64,000 nt of DNA from Gordionus sp. m RMFG-2023 (taxonomy: Eukaryota; Nematomorpha; Gordioida; Chordodea; Parachordodidae), in the NCBI RefSeq assembly GCF_954871325.1, contig NC_088777.1, positions 3,412,509 through 3,476,508 of the forward strand. Direction: 5' to 3'. The translations under genes and the position numbers were made by a program. Of this stretch, positions 23,003 to 38,000 are shown one piece after another (position 1 is the stretch's first letter; each line of letters begins with the position of its first letter). The notes under the pieces were generated by a model. The model did no database searches, was not told the origin of the DNA, and saw only the letters and a program-made list of their open reading frames with translations.

Positions 23003-26000
23003 CTATGGACTGGAGATTTCGAAGCAAAAATCCCTCAAGGATATTGTTCTCTTTCTTTCTTTCTTTATTTCTTTCTTTCTTTCTGAGATAAAATGTTTTA
23101 TTAATGTCTGAGATATAATGTATAGATAGAAACAATTCTGCAATAAGTTGAGATATCATAGAATACCCATGCAAATGACCCCATTTCTACCAGTAGTTAA
23201 TATTAGGTGGTGTGGGAAGGAAGGTCGATACTAAATTTATTAATTTCATTAAACATTTTTGATTTAGGGAATGATGTATTTATCATTATAGTTAAGCTAA
23301 TATAAGGTTCATAGGAAAGTGCAAAAGTTTACTAAAAGAGCTGTCTCAGATCTCTTAGAAGAACTATGAGTACCTCTAATCATAAAAAATGGGAGATATA
23401 TTCTAATTTTAGTGTAGGATACACACTATAATAGGATTTTAATTCAAAACACTAGACTTATTATATCTAAATTAAATAAATGTTTTATTATGTCTAATAA
23501 ATGATAAAATATTGTTATCAACTTATCCAAAGCCAATATTTCTTAATTTTCCCCAATGTAATTATATAAATTTTATAATTATTGTAATATATTTTTAATA
23601 ATTGACAGATAACTACCTTATAAAGTTTGCCTTTTGATATGCTAAATGTTTTAATTTTTTAAAAATGTTTATTTAGAGCCTACCCTTGATAAATTCCAAG
23701 GTTTGATTAAATAATTAAATATTGAAAGGATTTTTACGATTCGTATAAAACAATTAAAATATTTATTATTTATTTATTATTATAAAACAATGTTTCATCT
23801 TGATATCACCAAAATATTATAATATTAAATTTTGAAATAACGATTGATTTCCAAATTAATATATTTCTTAATCATGTAATATTTATATATTAAAGACTAT
23901 TTGTTTAAAAAACGAACGTTTAGTAGATGATGACTCTCAACATATAATCGAAAATTCTCCCATCTAGGCTCAAAATATCTGCCAAATATAAACTCTAGAA
24001 CATCAGTATCACAGTTGTAAACACCTTCATATTCTATCCATATATCTCCTAATCGAATTGGTAACGATTGATAACACTGTTCTTGCCTAAGAAATCTTTT
24101 AGCATTAGGTATATGTGTTGTTCTATTTTTCAACCCAACTAATGTATCTCTTCTATTTGCCATCGACAACATTATATCTTCAGTGACTTATAAAAAATAA
24201 ATGGTTTAATTATAAATTTTATTTATTATTTTAAAACAAAAATTTTATCGGTTTACAAAATGGAATAATTTTCTATTCCCATTCGTACGAAATAATAAAA
24301 AAATAAATATCGATTTGTTTAATACTAAATGAGATTTAAAGTTTTCAAAAAAAAACTAAATATTATAATTTTAAAATTAAATTATAAATGAAATATATAT
24401 ATATGTGTGTGTGTATGTATTTTTATATTATTTAATTCCCTCCGGGATGATTAGGTGATATAATAGGAATCCTTAGGAATTTAATTTTTAAGAGATAAGT
24501 ATAACAATAAGAGCTCATCACGTTTTTAACCTTGATCATAGGTAATCGTATTTTATAAAAAAAATGCATATTTCCTTAAAAAATTTTTTTTTTAGTATTT
24601 ATTTATTTACTTAGGAAAATAGGTATATCTAATATAGTATAGGTATCAATCGTTAGTTAAACAAAGATCTATTTACTCAAGGAACCGACTATCTCCTCTT
24701 AATGGGCGAGTCTAGGCCTTGAAGGAGAGTGTATAATAATTTTATCAACACAAAATATCGGTACGAGTTACACATAAAAGAAAAAGTAAACGCTGAAATA
24801 GAAGATAAAAAAAATGGTTATTCGAGAACCTTCGAATTTTTTAAAAAACATACCTTTTTAAAAATTTAAAACCAAATATCAAGGAAAATATCGAATACTA
24901 TTCCTTAATATAAAAAGTAACTAAAAAAATTTTTAAATATAGTTGCTGAGACATGTATCGTATTATTTTTTTCTGATTCAACCGATCCGGATATAAAATT
25001 TTCTATATTTTATCTTACTGGTAACCCGACCACCCGAGCTTAGATCGGTTCTTGGGGGGCTCTAATTTATGCGAAAGGATTGGGTTATGGTATCTTAATC
25101 CTAATAAATAATCAAGATTCATAATTATTAATGTATGAGCACATAAAGAAAAACATTTAAAGGAACAAATATAACTCGTGTCATACTCATATAACATAAA
25201 TATTTCCAATTTTAATAAGTTAGTTGAAATAAATATGAGAAACAATAACTTTTACCCAAAGAAATGACGAACCAGGCCTTGATTATTTTGTGATTATCTT
25301 TGACAACTGTTAAACCGTCAAATCCGTCATTTGCTTGGATAGGAAGACGATTCAAGTCAACTTGTTTGGATTTGTTGCCCGCAATAATCCATTCATATTT
25401 TGAGCTCTTGTATTGGGATTCTAAGATAAGTGCTGACCCATGTTTGTTTTCTAGAAGGACAATCTCTAAAAACAGGGTTATAAATAATTGTTAATATATA
25501 TTTTCTAATCAAAAATAAATTATTTTATTTTCTAGGTGAAACATCAATAGTATCTCGAAATAAATTTTAAATTACTCAATCATGTATTTATATAATGTAT
25601 GCCTAAGGAGGGGGGGGGGGGGTTATGATTAGATAATAGGAATAAAAAATAAACATTACTATGGACACATTTCATTAGTATATTCAAATTTTCATAATAA
25701 ATATTTATTATATAGGGTATACTTTATTTTCTAACATAAACTGATATTTTTAACTTTCTAACATTATAGAAAAAAAAATGTTATTATCCCAATTTTTACC
25801 GTTCTTTCGAAGAAAGAGAGTCTTATTTAAAAAGAGCATTTATGTTGGCCCATGCTTTAGTAATAGTGCATTCAAAATTTTGGTATACTTAATATGTGGG
25901 ATTATGTGTATTATATTCAGATCATATTAAATTTTTGAAAATATAACTTGATTCAAAATATAATGAATTTTTAATTATTTTACTTCTATATCTACAGATA

Positions 26001-29000
26001 CACGGAGAAGAATAAACAATACCTATAAAGATTATAAAATAATAGGATTTAAAAAATAATATTTTGAATCGGGGAAAGTGAAATCTTAATGTATTTAGCC
26101 AAAATTAAATTTTTTGACTCGTAATTTAAAATCCGAAATATAACACTTAGCCTAAGGTGTTTATTTAATTCTCTTATAACTGGTTTTAATTAGTAAATAC
26201 TAATCGGGCATTAGATATTAGCTCTTCCAGATATTCATGCTTCCATAGAGGCAGTCACGATTTTATTAAGGAGGAGGGGAGGGGGACTATAAATGATATA
26301 TACGAGAACAAACAAATTTCTAAAGAGGAGATTTTTCTTTGCTTTCCCAGCCCTTCACTCCCACTTGCTAAACATATGATTGCTTTTATAATTTTCCTTC
26401 TGGCATCATGTCAATTATGGAAATTGTTTTTGCAAAATTATACATCTTCATTTAAATTATCTACCAAACGGTAAGAAGATATAGCGTTTAGGGTTAACAT
26501 TACTCATGAAAGAAAAACTAGTTATTTTTCCTTTCGAAACATATACGAATGCAATTTTTTTTCCCTCAGTATATTTTATATTTGGTTTTAATTCGTTTAC
26601 TTTTTTTTGGCCTTTAAAATTCAGAGAATTAATAAGTTAACTCTAGATATTAACGTATACCAGATAATTAGTATACTTCTTCAATCTCATTTTAAGCATG
26701 AGATGACAATTAATCTTATTTTACATTTTTTTTCCTCAGTTAACCACACGTAAAACTTTATAAAGTTATAAAATACACGAATAAATTTCTTAAAATTTTC
26801 TATTCTGGCATGGGAAATTTTTACACATCTTCCTTCCAAATGGATTAAAATAATATACAATTAAATACTAAATATTTTCCGAATAAATTCTTTCGATTCA
26901 CTATTAATCGGAGGTTGATTAAATTTTGTTACTAATGTTAATTCAAATATTAGTATAAACTTGTTTTCAAATTATTATGTTTATTTTTTTTTTAAAATAG
27001 TATTATATTATGTGTTTACGCTTCTAAAAATTGTTATTATCTTAAATATTATTCAATAAAAATGCATTTAACTATGCAGAGACATAGTTAGCATAAAGTA
27101 GGTGGGTACCTAAAAATCTGGGTTAAAATACCAAAGATTTTTTTGTCATATAAATAATAAATAGATAGTTTGGGTGTAGCTATTTTCCAGTATATTCTCA
27201 AAGGGAGAGTATAAAATGAATATAAATTTAGCTTACCGATAGGAGCTAAGCGAACAACTAATATTTTGAAATCATGAATTTTAATTTCGAGTATCATATA
27301 ATTTTTAATAATTGTCTTCATTTCTAAAAAATAACATTTATTTGTATTTGTGATCTTGATATCATGCGCATTATCTATATTTGTCTTAATTATTTTCCAA
27401 TAGTATTCGGTATCAGACCCATCAATTTTCGTCAAAAATATCTTTTGATTCATCATGTTGGGATCATAATATCTATATAAATTTTCTATTTTTTAAATAT
27501 ATTAAATTTCGAATATAAGTAAATATATAAATCTATTCATCGTGAATAATGTTAAGGAATTAGTTATGAAACAATGGTATAACAAGAAATTAACGCAAAT
27601 AGATTTTATCTTTTTCCAAAAGAAGATAATAATATTTAATTGAACACTCTTATAATTGGTAAAATGTTTTAATTTAAATTTCGAAAAAAAATATTATCAT
27701 CAGATTGCTAAAAGAACGACTAGTGATTATGGTAACTCTTAACTCCTTCCTATTAATTAATTTTTTGATTTTTGGGTCCATTTCCAAATAGGGGAATGAA
27801 GAATATTTTTTCAAAAAGTATTAAATTTAAATCTCTTTTTTATTTATTATGCTAGAGAATTAAAATAATTTATTTCTCAATTATAATTAACAGCTGAAAT
27901 TTTTTTTACTATTTCTCTTCATTTTGACCATTTCTATGGATATTAGAAAAGAAATTTTATATATTTTAAATATCAATCATATTAAATATAAAAACAAAAG
28001 CTAAAAAACGGGATATATTGATTAGAGAGGAAAATGCAATAACAATCTCAAAATGATGACGGGAATTTAAAGTAGCATTAGGTCCCTCGTCATATTAAAA
28101 TATTCTATAACATTATTGACACATAAGCACTTTAAACATTGAATTTTCTTTAAAAATATTTTTAATCCTAGAAAATTTTTATGTAACTCTTCTGCTTCAT
28201 TTAAAGTATAAAATGAAATTCACCATTATCAGATAAAAGAGATAAATGTATCAAAATTATACTTTGAGCCGACTATAAACACGCTAAACCAAATATTAAA
28301 GGGAAAATTATCTTAGCTGTGTATGAGGCTTAAACCTAGAAGATTTTGCCTCTAGGCTTATTGTTAACACTAAAGGGAAAGATATAAACCATATTAAAAT
28401 TAATAAAAGTTTTAAATAGGGATTTTAAAAAATTATTAGGTAAGGCAGTTAGTAATGTATAACAGAATATTGCTTGAAAGCAAACTCCTCTTAACATCTT
28501 TACTTACTACACTCCGCCATATATTTCGTTGCCTTATCGGCTATATTCTCATACATTTTATTAATTACAAGCCTTTAACTGTAATTGTAGTTTCTTCATA
28601 TATTTAAAAAAAAGAAAAATTTAAAATTTCAATTATCTACTACAAACGCAACATTTGAGATTGTGAAAGAATTGTTTTTTTTAGAGAATATGAATTAAAT
28701 TAATTCCCCTCATTTACAATGAATGCATTATTGCAGTGTATTGTATGGAATGAATATGATAGATGATAGAATGTCTTAAATTATATTTTACGTAAAATTA
28801 TGAAGAAATAATTTTTATTTAAAAATAATGACTTTGGTCGATGGCCATTATAATAGGTCTATAATAAAAGCATCAAATTTTTATAGCAATATATTTTACC
28901 ATATTTTTTCTAAAATTTAATTGAGAACATCTAATAAATTTACCCTATCCTCTAGCCTATTTCTCTCGGGATGTCTACCTCTCACCCCCCCCCCCCCACC

Positions 29001-32000
29001 CATCTAGTGTTAATATAAAGTTCTATTTGGGTCGATATTTAAGAAAGGCTAGATTAAGATTTTAGTTAAATAATATTATATAAGTCTAGATGCCTAATAG
29101 AGGTTCAAATTTCTTTCATCTGTCAAAATCTCCAGGCTTTCATAATATTATTTTGATGAAAAACTTAATTGGATTTTTTTTATCAGGTTCTTCAGCATCT
29201 TTTTGCGAATGAACTATTTTGTATTTGATTGACTTATATATTCAAAAAAAATAATCATGAACATGACATGCTGAGAGTAATTTAAATAATATGCAGTTGA
29301 ATATTTACATATGTCCTACTCCTACTGTTCAGAAATTAATCCTTTATTTAAAAATATACCATTGACTAAAAAATCCCAAAACTAATAAGATTAAAAATGG
29401 ATCATATAAATTTCTAGTGTTGTTAAACGGCTCGTTTTGAGCCGACTTTCAATATTTTAGCCAGAAAGATATTGCCTTTGAGATTTCACTAATAGATGTC
29501 TAAAGCTTTGAGGCTTAAGTAATATTATTCTAGATGAAATATTGAGTTAGCTTTTTAAAATCGCTTCAAAACGAGCCGTTTTAAAACAATATGCAGTCCT
29601 CATCTAATGGATAGCTTTAAAAAACGAGGGTATAATGACTTGTATAAATTTTAATATAATATTAATAATTCTTTATTCAAAAAGAATATTGGCTTAAAAA
29701 AATAGATAAAAAATATATATACCAAACATTCATCGAGCAAATAATGGAATAATTTGAGAAATTTAATCTTGATTTACTAATGGACCCTTGATAAAAATGA
29801 ATTAGTGATCCATATAACAAAATATGGAAAATAGCAATAATATTGAAATACTTTCAAAAAATTCAGATCAAAGAAACGAAATAATTTTTTTTTAAATTTG
29901 TAAATTAATGATTTTAATAATTTATTCATATTTATAAAAAATTAATTAATTATATATATATAATATTTATTGAATGTAGTCCCCTGACAAATATTTAAGC
30001 AATACACCACTGATTATTATAATTCTCGTTGAAGACAATTTTATTTTACATTTTTATAAATTTTATTTTTGACACAAATCCTATAAATATTCACTATCTA
30101 TATTAGGTTTTATTGATAATGTTACCCTGTGCTTGGGACAATGTTATTACAGAAATTTTTTAAAAAAAGCTGACTATTATTTAAATGCATTATATATCCA
30201 AATTTATGAAATTATATATTCTTACTACGAACAGTAAGTTTGAGTGTTTTGGAATAGTATTCATATATGGCGTATTTGTTTCCAGCATCTTCCAACCGCG
30301 CTGTTCCCGACACATTTATTTTTATTGTATCTTTACCATTTTTAAATACAAATTTTTCTTTATACTTGCTGCCTTCTTCGACAGTTAAATAACGATCCTC
30401 TCCTGTATCAAATATTTTTAATTAATAAGGCGTTAGTGGATTAGTATTAATTTTTAAAAAATATATTAATAATGAAATATAAAATGGTCTCTCTATCTTG
30501 ACCTATTTAATAAAATATATTATATCTATTATATTACATTTAATGCTCTTAATCTATTTTAAATTCTTAAGATTTTTATTAAAGGATGCATAGTGACAGA
30601 TGCTAATGATGATGAGTTCGATTGAGTGAATATGAAAAACGTATTGATTAATGGAGTTAAGGGCTATTAGCGTTGTGTTTATCTGGATTACATAAGAAGA
30701 AATGTATAAATTAGGTAGGAGTATAAATGAATGACTAGGCAGCCATTACATAGAAAAAATCGAAGGAAACGGAATTAGGTTTTACACCCAAAAATATTAT
30801 TCCTTCCCTAAAAATCCTACATTTTCCTCTTTTCGAATATGTGATGGCAAATAACTCCTCCTTCCGTTAAACAAGATTAAATGCTCTCGAAAAGTAAATC
30901 ATATTTGTATTTAGCCTAAAAAAAAGCTTAATATTTTATTATATTGATTTTTTAACTTTTCTTAGTAAAGAATTGTTGGTCCCACTCACCCCCCCCCTCT
31001 TCTATAATTCAAATGATATGTTAATTTTTATTTATAGAAAATTGTAATATTATAGAATATGATATCATTTGATTCATTAATTATTTTTTTTATGGTTTTT
31101 TTCATTAAATATTATATAGAATATAAAATATAAATTACCTATAGAGTGAAAGATGTTAATTTCATGCCTGTAATTTTCATATGATATTTGGTATGTTCCC
31201 TTGAATGTTTCCACAGGATTGATATTAAAATTTATGCTCTGATATTGAGTATATAGATTTTCATTATTGGAAATAAATTCAGCCCATGGACTTATTTTAA
31301 TATTTTCTCTATGAACATCGATAGGGAATTTTAGCGTAAATCCATCCGATATGTCCTTCTTCATGTGCCAATTACCTAAGATAAATAATATTTTTCAAAC
31401 AATAAAACATTTAAACAGGAATGTTGATCATTCCATAATTATATCTCGTAAATTTATAAAAAAATCTGTAGAATATGTTATTTAAAGAAAGATGGAAAAA
31501 ATAGTGCCACAAATTATAAATATTTTAATACCATAAGATTTAATAAGAAATAGGAGAAGTAGAGAACTGCACGAACTGTCCGTAGCCCGACCCGACCCGA
31601 CCCGGACCCGGCCCGAGCCTCGGGCTCGGGTCGGGTTCGGACACAAAAAAAAATTTCTCGGGTTCGGGCTCGGGTCGGGTTGTAAAAGCTGTCCGACCCG
31701 AAAACCCGACCCGACCCGAAAATATATATAATAATATTAATATCTTAAATAGTTAGTATAATTTATAATATTAATTATAAAATCATATTATTTAATATTT
31801 ATCACATTTTAGGATTAAAATGTCAATCATATTAACATGTCATGTCATTATTAATTATTATTTTATAAACCTAACAACCGGATACCAAACTATTTTATTA
31901 CTAAATTGTGTTTCTCGTAAATTACAAGATAAGACATATTTTATGTAAGTTTTATTTATTATTTAACTAGCCTATACATTGTCTTTTTTAACATTTGTTT

Positions 32001-35000
32001 TAACCCTTCACTACAAAGGTAGAAAAAACTCCCTTAACTACAAAGGTAGAAAAAACTCCCTTAACTACAAAGGTGGGGTCTATTTTACCCCAAATTTTGA
32101 TTAGATATATCTCAAAACATATTAAAAATTGAGATCTAAAATTTTGAGTATATATTTAAAAAATATTGGAGATAATAAATACAAAATCTTAGATTAATAT
32201 TTACTTCCAAAAAAAAGTTAGACAAATTTTCCTAAAATTACTGAAATAAAATTTTCTTTTTCAGTACTTCCTTTAATTATTTTATTATCACTAAATAAAA
32301 TTCAAAAAATTCAAATTTTATTAAATCAATGTTGAATAATGATAATTACATAAATTTTATAAAAAAATATCATATATCAAAAAAAATATTAATCATCAAA
32401 TATGTAAAATTATTAAAAAATAATAATGTAAATATATATCTTAATATTATTATTGAATATTTTTTTCTTAAGAAACTACAGAGGTGGTAGATACGTTTTT
32501 GGACTTCTCTCTATGGGAGGCTGACAATGCGTATTCTGATGCTAGCGCCGAAGTTGACGAGCTAAAAAAATATCTAGATCCGAAATTATGTGTTGATGAC
32601 GATAATATTTTAAAATGGTGGAAAACAAACCATTATGAGTTTCCAAATTTAAGTATTTTAGCTCTTAAATTCCTGTATCCCTGCTTCGTCGGCTAGCAGT
32701 GAAAGGGCGTTTTCAGCTGCTGGTAGGGCCTTTGAGGAGAGAAGGACTCGTTTAAAGCCAGATAAACTGGACGCCTCTTTATTTATATATCATAATTATT
32801 CACTTTATGATAATTTTGATAATGATATTGATGAGGTCAATATAATATAATATGTTCATTATATTTTTTATATATTTATTAACTTTTACATCATATCTAT
32901 ATTCGCATTAATGATGCTTATTATATAATCGTTATAATTTTTAGATTCGCTTGTATATTAATCGTTTTATAATATTTTTTACAAATTTTAAAAATGCAAC
33001 TTAATATATATCTTCAATAGATTATGGCCGTCAAATAAACTTTTATTTAAGGTGGCTGAACTGAATAAATACACATAAATTTTTTTTTGGTTATTATAAT
33101 ATTAAAACTTAAATTGCAAAATTTTATTCGGGTCGGGCTCGGGTCGGGTCGGGTTGGATTAAAAAATGTGTGCTCGGGCTCGGGTCGGGCTCGGACAAAA
33201 AAAAATTTTAAATTCGGGCTCGGGTCGGGCTCGGGTTGCGAAAAAATTACTTTGCAGTTCTCTAAGGAGAAGTAATATAAAAAGCATTTCAATAGTTATC
33301 ATGTTAATTTATAGAAAATATTCTTATTAGATATCTATTACATTATTCCGAAATATAGTAAATATATATATTTTTTATACGTTTGCTAATGGCATTAATT
33401 CTGAAAATCGGTGTTCGTTTAAGTGTAGTGATCTCGTAAACTCCGGGTTTGATAGCTATATTTATTTTTACAGTCAATTTATTGCCATTTATAACTGGTT
33501 TCTCCTCTATTTCCTCATATAGCGAATAATCTTTTAAATAATACACTCTAATCGATTCTGTAGTAGTATTGAGTTTATATTTGCCTATATCAAATTCATA
33601 ATTCCGAATATACTCCTTATCTGATGTATTATTCACAATATCGCCTATATATAAATATATAAATTGTGGTTTAAAAATATTTAATTGTACAAAAAATTAT
33701 ATTATTACAGTTAATTTACTAATGACGCCTAAAATAAGGTAGGAAAAATAAAAGGATACTTTTGATAACCTTTCACTTCCAGGCTGATTTCTGCTACAAC
33801 GACCTCTTCAATTAGCACATTATATTTTCCTGAAGGAACTCGTCCATTTGACCAGAAAACAAGATTATTACCATCTATTGTAAAATTTATTAATTTCGCA
33901 TGAGTATCTTGAAATGTCACTTGTAGTGAGGGGTCAAAATTATTTGGTGCTAAATACTCGGATGCCACAGGCCAAGTGAAATTGAAGGGTTTGCCATATT
34001 CTATTTGTTTTTCGATTTTTATGACTGTAAAAAAAATATATAATATAAAATAATATTTAGTCTGTCCACTTAGAATAGTCAAAAACAAATTATTGTGACA
34101 TTTTTAAACCATTTTATTAACATTATTTTTTTTTATAATGTATTTAATTTACAATTATTGTTGGGTTTATTAAAATATAGTAAACTCTAAAGCGTTTTCT
34201 CATTTATATATAATTTAATCTGATTTATATAAATGATTTTACCATACTTAGAAATAAAAACGAATTTTTATTATATAAAGTAGTGTGAGATTTTGTATAT
34301 ATAATCTATATTATTTGATTATTATGAGAAATCAGTTATTCACATAATCCTTTTTTATTGATTAATATTTTCTCATCATATCATTTAAGAATTTGAAAAA
34401 TTATCTGGCAATTTGGGTTAATCATTCAATAAAATATGATGGTTAAATTCGCTTGCCAAAAATTTTATTATATGATCGAGTTTCGGATACTGTCATTATA
34501 TTATATATTATGGTGTACAGGTTTTATATAGGAGTAGTTTCCAGATAAGAGGTAATTACGTAGGTTAAAGGAGGATGCCAGAAATATTCTCTAAGATTAA
34601 TATTAATCATCAAGATTTACAAATTCATTCACTAATCACTGTGAAGATTTATAAATGAAATATATAATTATAATAGCCCTTAGTAAGGTACAAAAAAAAT
34701 TAAGACTCTAATATATTTGGTTTAATTTGTTAAAAACCTTAAATTAAGCTAAAAGCAAAGATGGAAACATATATTTTTAGCGTAACAATTTAAAATTCGT
34801 TACATTTCGACAATTGATAAGATTTATCCTCAGGTTTCTTGTCTTTGAGCGAGTATATGCCAATAGATTTATTACTAATTTTCACATCTAATATTGCTAG
34901 ACCATTGATCCAATATCCTTCTATTTCTTCTTTCATTCCATTATTCTCGTGTATCCACGTCGGATATTTGTCTAGGGGAGTATTAGCGGTGGTAACAGTC

Positions 35001-38000
35001 GCTATTGTTACTACTTTATCCAAATTTTCCACAATCAATTCTTATTTAAAAATTTTAAGAATAATAACATATGTAATGTTGAAGATAAATTTTATGTTGA
35101 TGATAATACAAAAATAATGATTATCAAATAATAAGTATGAAAAAAAATACAATATATTAATATTACCAAGTGGAACTATTCTCACGAGTGTTTCTAAACT
35201 TTTATTGCCAATTATGAGGTATATGTCTTTAGGTGAATGATATCGCTTCTTAATTGAAGCATTTACTAAACTGTTGTTATCGATACCATATTTTGTATAT
35301 TCGGTATCACCATATACGAAACTCCACAATTCTAAATAAGATTTGTGAATAATCGTTAATATTATATTACAATCTCCTTGTTTTGAATCATGACAGTATA
35401 TAGCAATTTCTCTTTTTTTAATATTATCTAGTTCAAAAATGCAAAATAGAATTAGTTTACGCGCGATATAAGGGGTGCTGATAAATGATGAATAGATATA
35501 AATTGCCCTGAGTAAGATTGTCCTTTGGAAATATAACTTAGTCATGTCATTTCAAATAGAGCTGAAACAAATTTTAGGTTTTTGGCTTCGACCCGACCCA
35601 CCAAGGACGTAAACAGCGTGAGTAGTTAGCTTAGTAAGCAACAAAGATAAGATTTATTTTAATATTTGATATTAAGAATCAGTAATTTTAATAGATCAAA
35701 CCCTTAACATACGGCAAAAGCGAATAGATACTTTAAAATAAATTTTTTTAATTCCTCTTTTTAACTTTAAAAAAATTATTAAAAAATTTCGGGTTTTTAT
35801 CCGGTTGACCAGAAGGGGAATTGTTAGCTTGTCTTGTAATGTCAGAATTAATAGGAATTAGTCGGGATTTAGCTCAATAAAAAGAATTTAATTTAAATAT
35901 ACGATTTTATAAAAAAAAGTTAACTGAGTAAATTTAATAATATATAATCTCTTTTTATATACAACGTAAATCAATTATGTAAAATTGTATAACATATAAA
36001 ATCACGTTATCCAATTTACAACATACAACCTATAATTACAATATAATATATCGTTACTAAAAAACAATCGCCTTAAATCTTCTACAATATAGTTACAAAC
36101 ATGTAACATATCCCATGGTATTTTTATCCAGATAATCATTTTTTTTATATTATTATAAGATTTAACAAAATAAATAAATTTTAAATTTCATAGTTTTAGG
36201 CAATAAAAATAATTTCAGAGAGTATTAAACCCATCAAAGTAATTTTTTTAATTTATTTTTTTTAAATAAAAACAAGTATTTTTATCATAATTTTTCCCAG
36301 CTAATGAGAGTCTTTCTATCATTGGCAAATGAGTATAGATAACAAAATTTTCTACATCTTCGTTTTTATTGTTAAAAAAATTTCAGAGATTTTAGAAATA
36401 CTATTTAAATCTTTCCTGGAAAAAAAATTTTTAAATCTAAATTTTCAACTTGGAAATTAGCCCAGTTATCTGAAAAAATTGGGGTCATCGACTTAATATC
36501 CTTGCCCATTTTCCTCTTTCTCTTGTTCCCCTTTAACAAATAATTCACTAATATTCTACCTTCCAAAGATAACTTAATAGATCAAATTTCTCATAATGCA
36601 GCAAGATTTATTTGTATATCTTTATCAAAATTTTTTACAAATGTATTTCCTCTTCATCTATTGAGGACATTCATATTTCAAAAGCCAAGATAAAATCGAA
36701 GCCACCAATGGTTAGGCCTTGCCCAAGCAAAAATCTGTAGAATCTCTTAATCAATGAACAACTAAGAGTGACTTTAGGATATAGATTTGGATGCCACTTA
36801 GTTTCGCCACGTCATTGCATGAACTGCAACCTCCTAGTAAATGACAAAAGACATGGTCTCAATTTCATAAAAAATTAAGGTATACTTCAATGACACTCTT
36901 CACTGTATAAATTATTACGCTTCTTTTTAAAAAAGGCTCGCATACCTAAAATTCTAGAACCTTGCAACCTCTCACCAGATGATGGCTTATAACTCGACGG
37001 GAAGATATCTACTATGGGCGATGGGCAAATCTCTTATTTGGGATTATACATGTGCCTCATCTCATCCTTCCTCAACAAAATAAATAGAGTCCTGCTTAAG
37101 CATAGACTAAAAAAAATAAACAAATACAAAAGAAAGCATCCACAATTTAATATTTTTGATCTCCACTTCTATCAGAAAACAGTTCGCCCACTTTTAGTTT
37201 TTTTTTTAAATTTAGCTCACAAAACTGAGTTAATGAACCTAGGGAATCCCTATTGCTTAAGCAGAACATACAAAAAACATTTGTTATGCATTTCTTAAAA
37301 TTATTTTGGTTCAATTTTTTTTTATTAGTTTTTTAATATAGCTTTATGTATTATATTCATAATGCAATTCATTGCTCAAAAAGAATCATCTTATTTATAC
37401 TTGTCTTATAAATATATATTTTTTTGAGGTTTTCATTCTTTAAAATTCATTAACCGAAATATAAAAACTCATTTCCCCTTTTTATTAACCTCGTATCATT
37501 AATATATTATAATTATTTATAAAACAGTTAAGATAAACTTAATTGGAAAACTCTTCTTCTATCAACTTTAAGGCTTTGTTGATAAAACAGCAAAATCATG
37601 TCTTAAAAGGGCCCTCAAATTTCTAAGGCATTATGTTTGTAGTTGAAAAAGAATCATAAACTAATATAAATATCAAATTATTTTATCAAAAAGCTAATTA
37701 TTTTGACGAAAGCATGTCACCTGTATTTTATTTTTCAAAAAAAGCCATCTTATGCATTGAAATCAAAAATAATCATGAAAAGATTTGATCCAATGATCTT
37801 GATAGAGCACCAATTTTAAATATGATTAAAAATGGCTGGGGATTTATTAAAAAACAGAGATATATTGTAATAAACCGCATTTTAATGAAATTTCCCAAAA
37901 AAATATGTTATATTTTATTAACGCTAAGGTTATGTAACTAAAGTATTTTCTCGATCGTTAATGGCATTTATTTTGTTTTAAATATTACATTTTTATGATA

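Noticed and set aside
25015-25245. 76-codon minus-strand frame
   Set aside because: It lies directly after the donor of Ig-like exon 9, so it is intron sequence.
33087-33275. Gly/Ser/Arg-rich frame on the plus strand and a Pro/Glu-rich frame on the minus strand
   Set aside because: Both are translations of the GGGTCGGGCTCGGG subterminal repeats of the hAT element.
35428-35545. Upstream extension of Ig-like exon 2 with a hydrophobic start (MTKLYFQRTILLRAIYIYSS)
   Set aside because: It looks like a start with a weak signal peptide, but acceptor GAACTAG gives phase 1 matching the true signal-peptide exon at 38.2 kb. It remains a possible alternative start.
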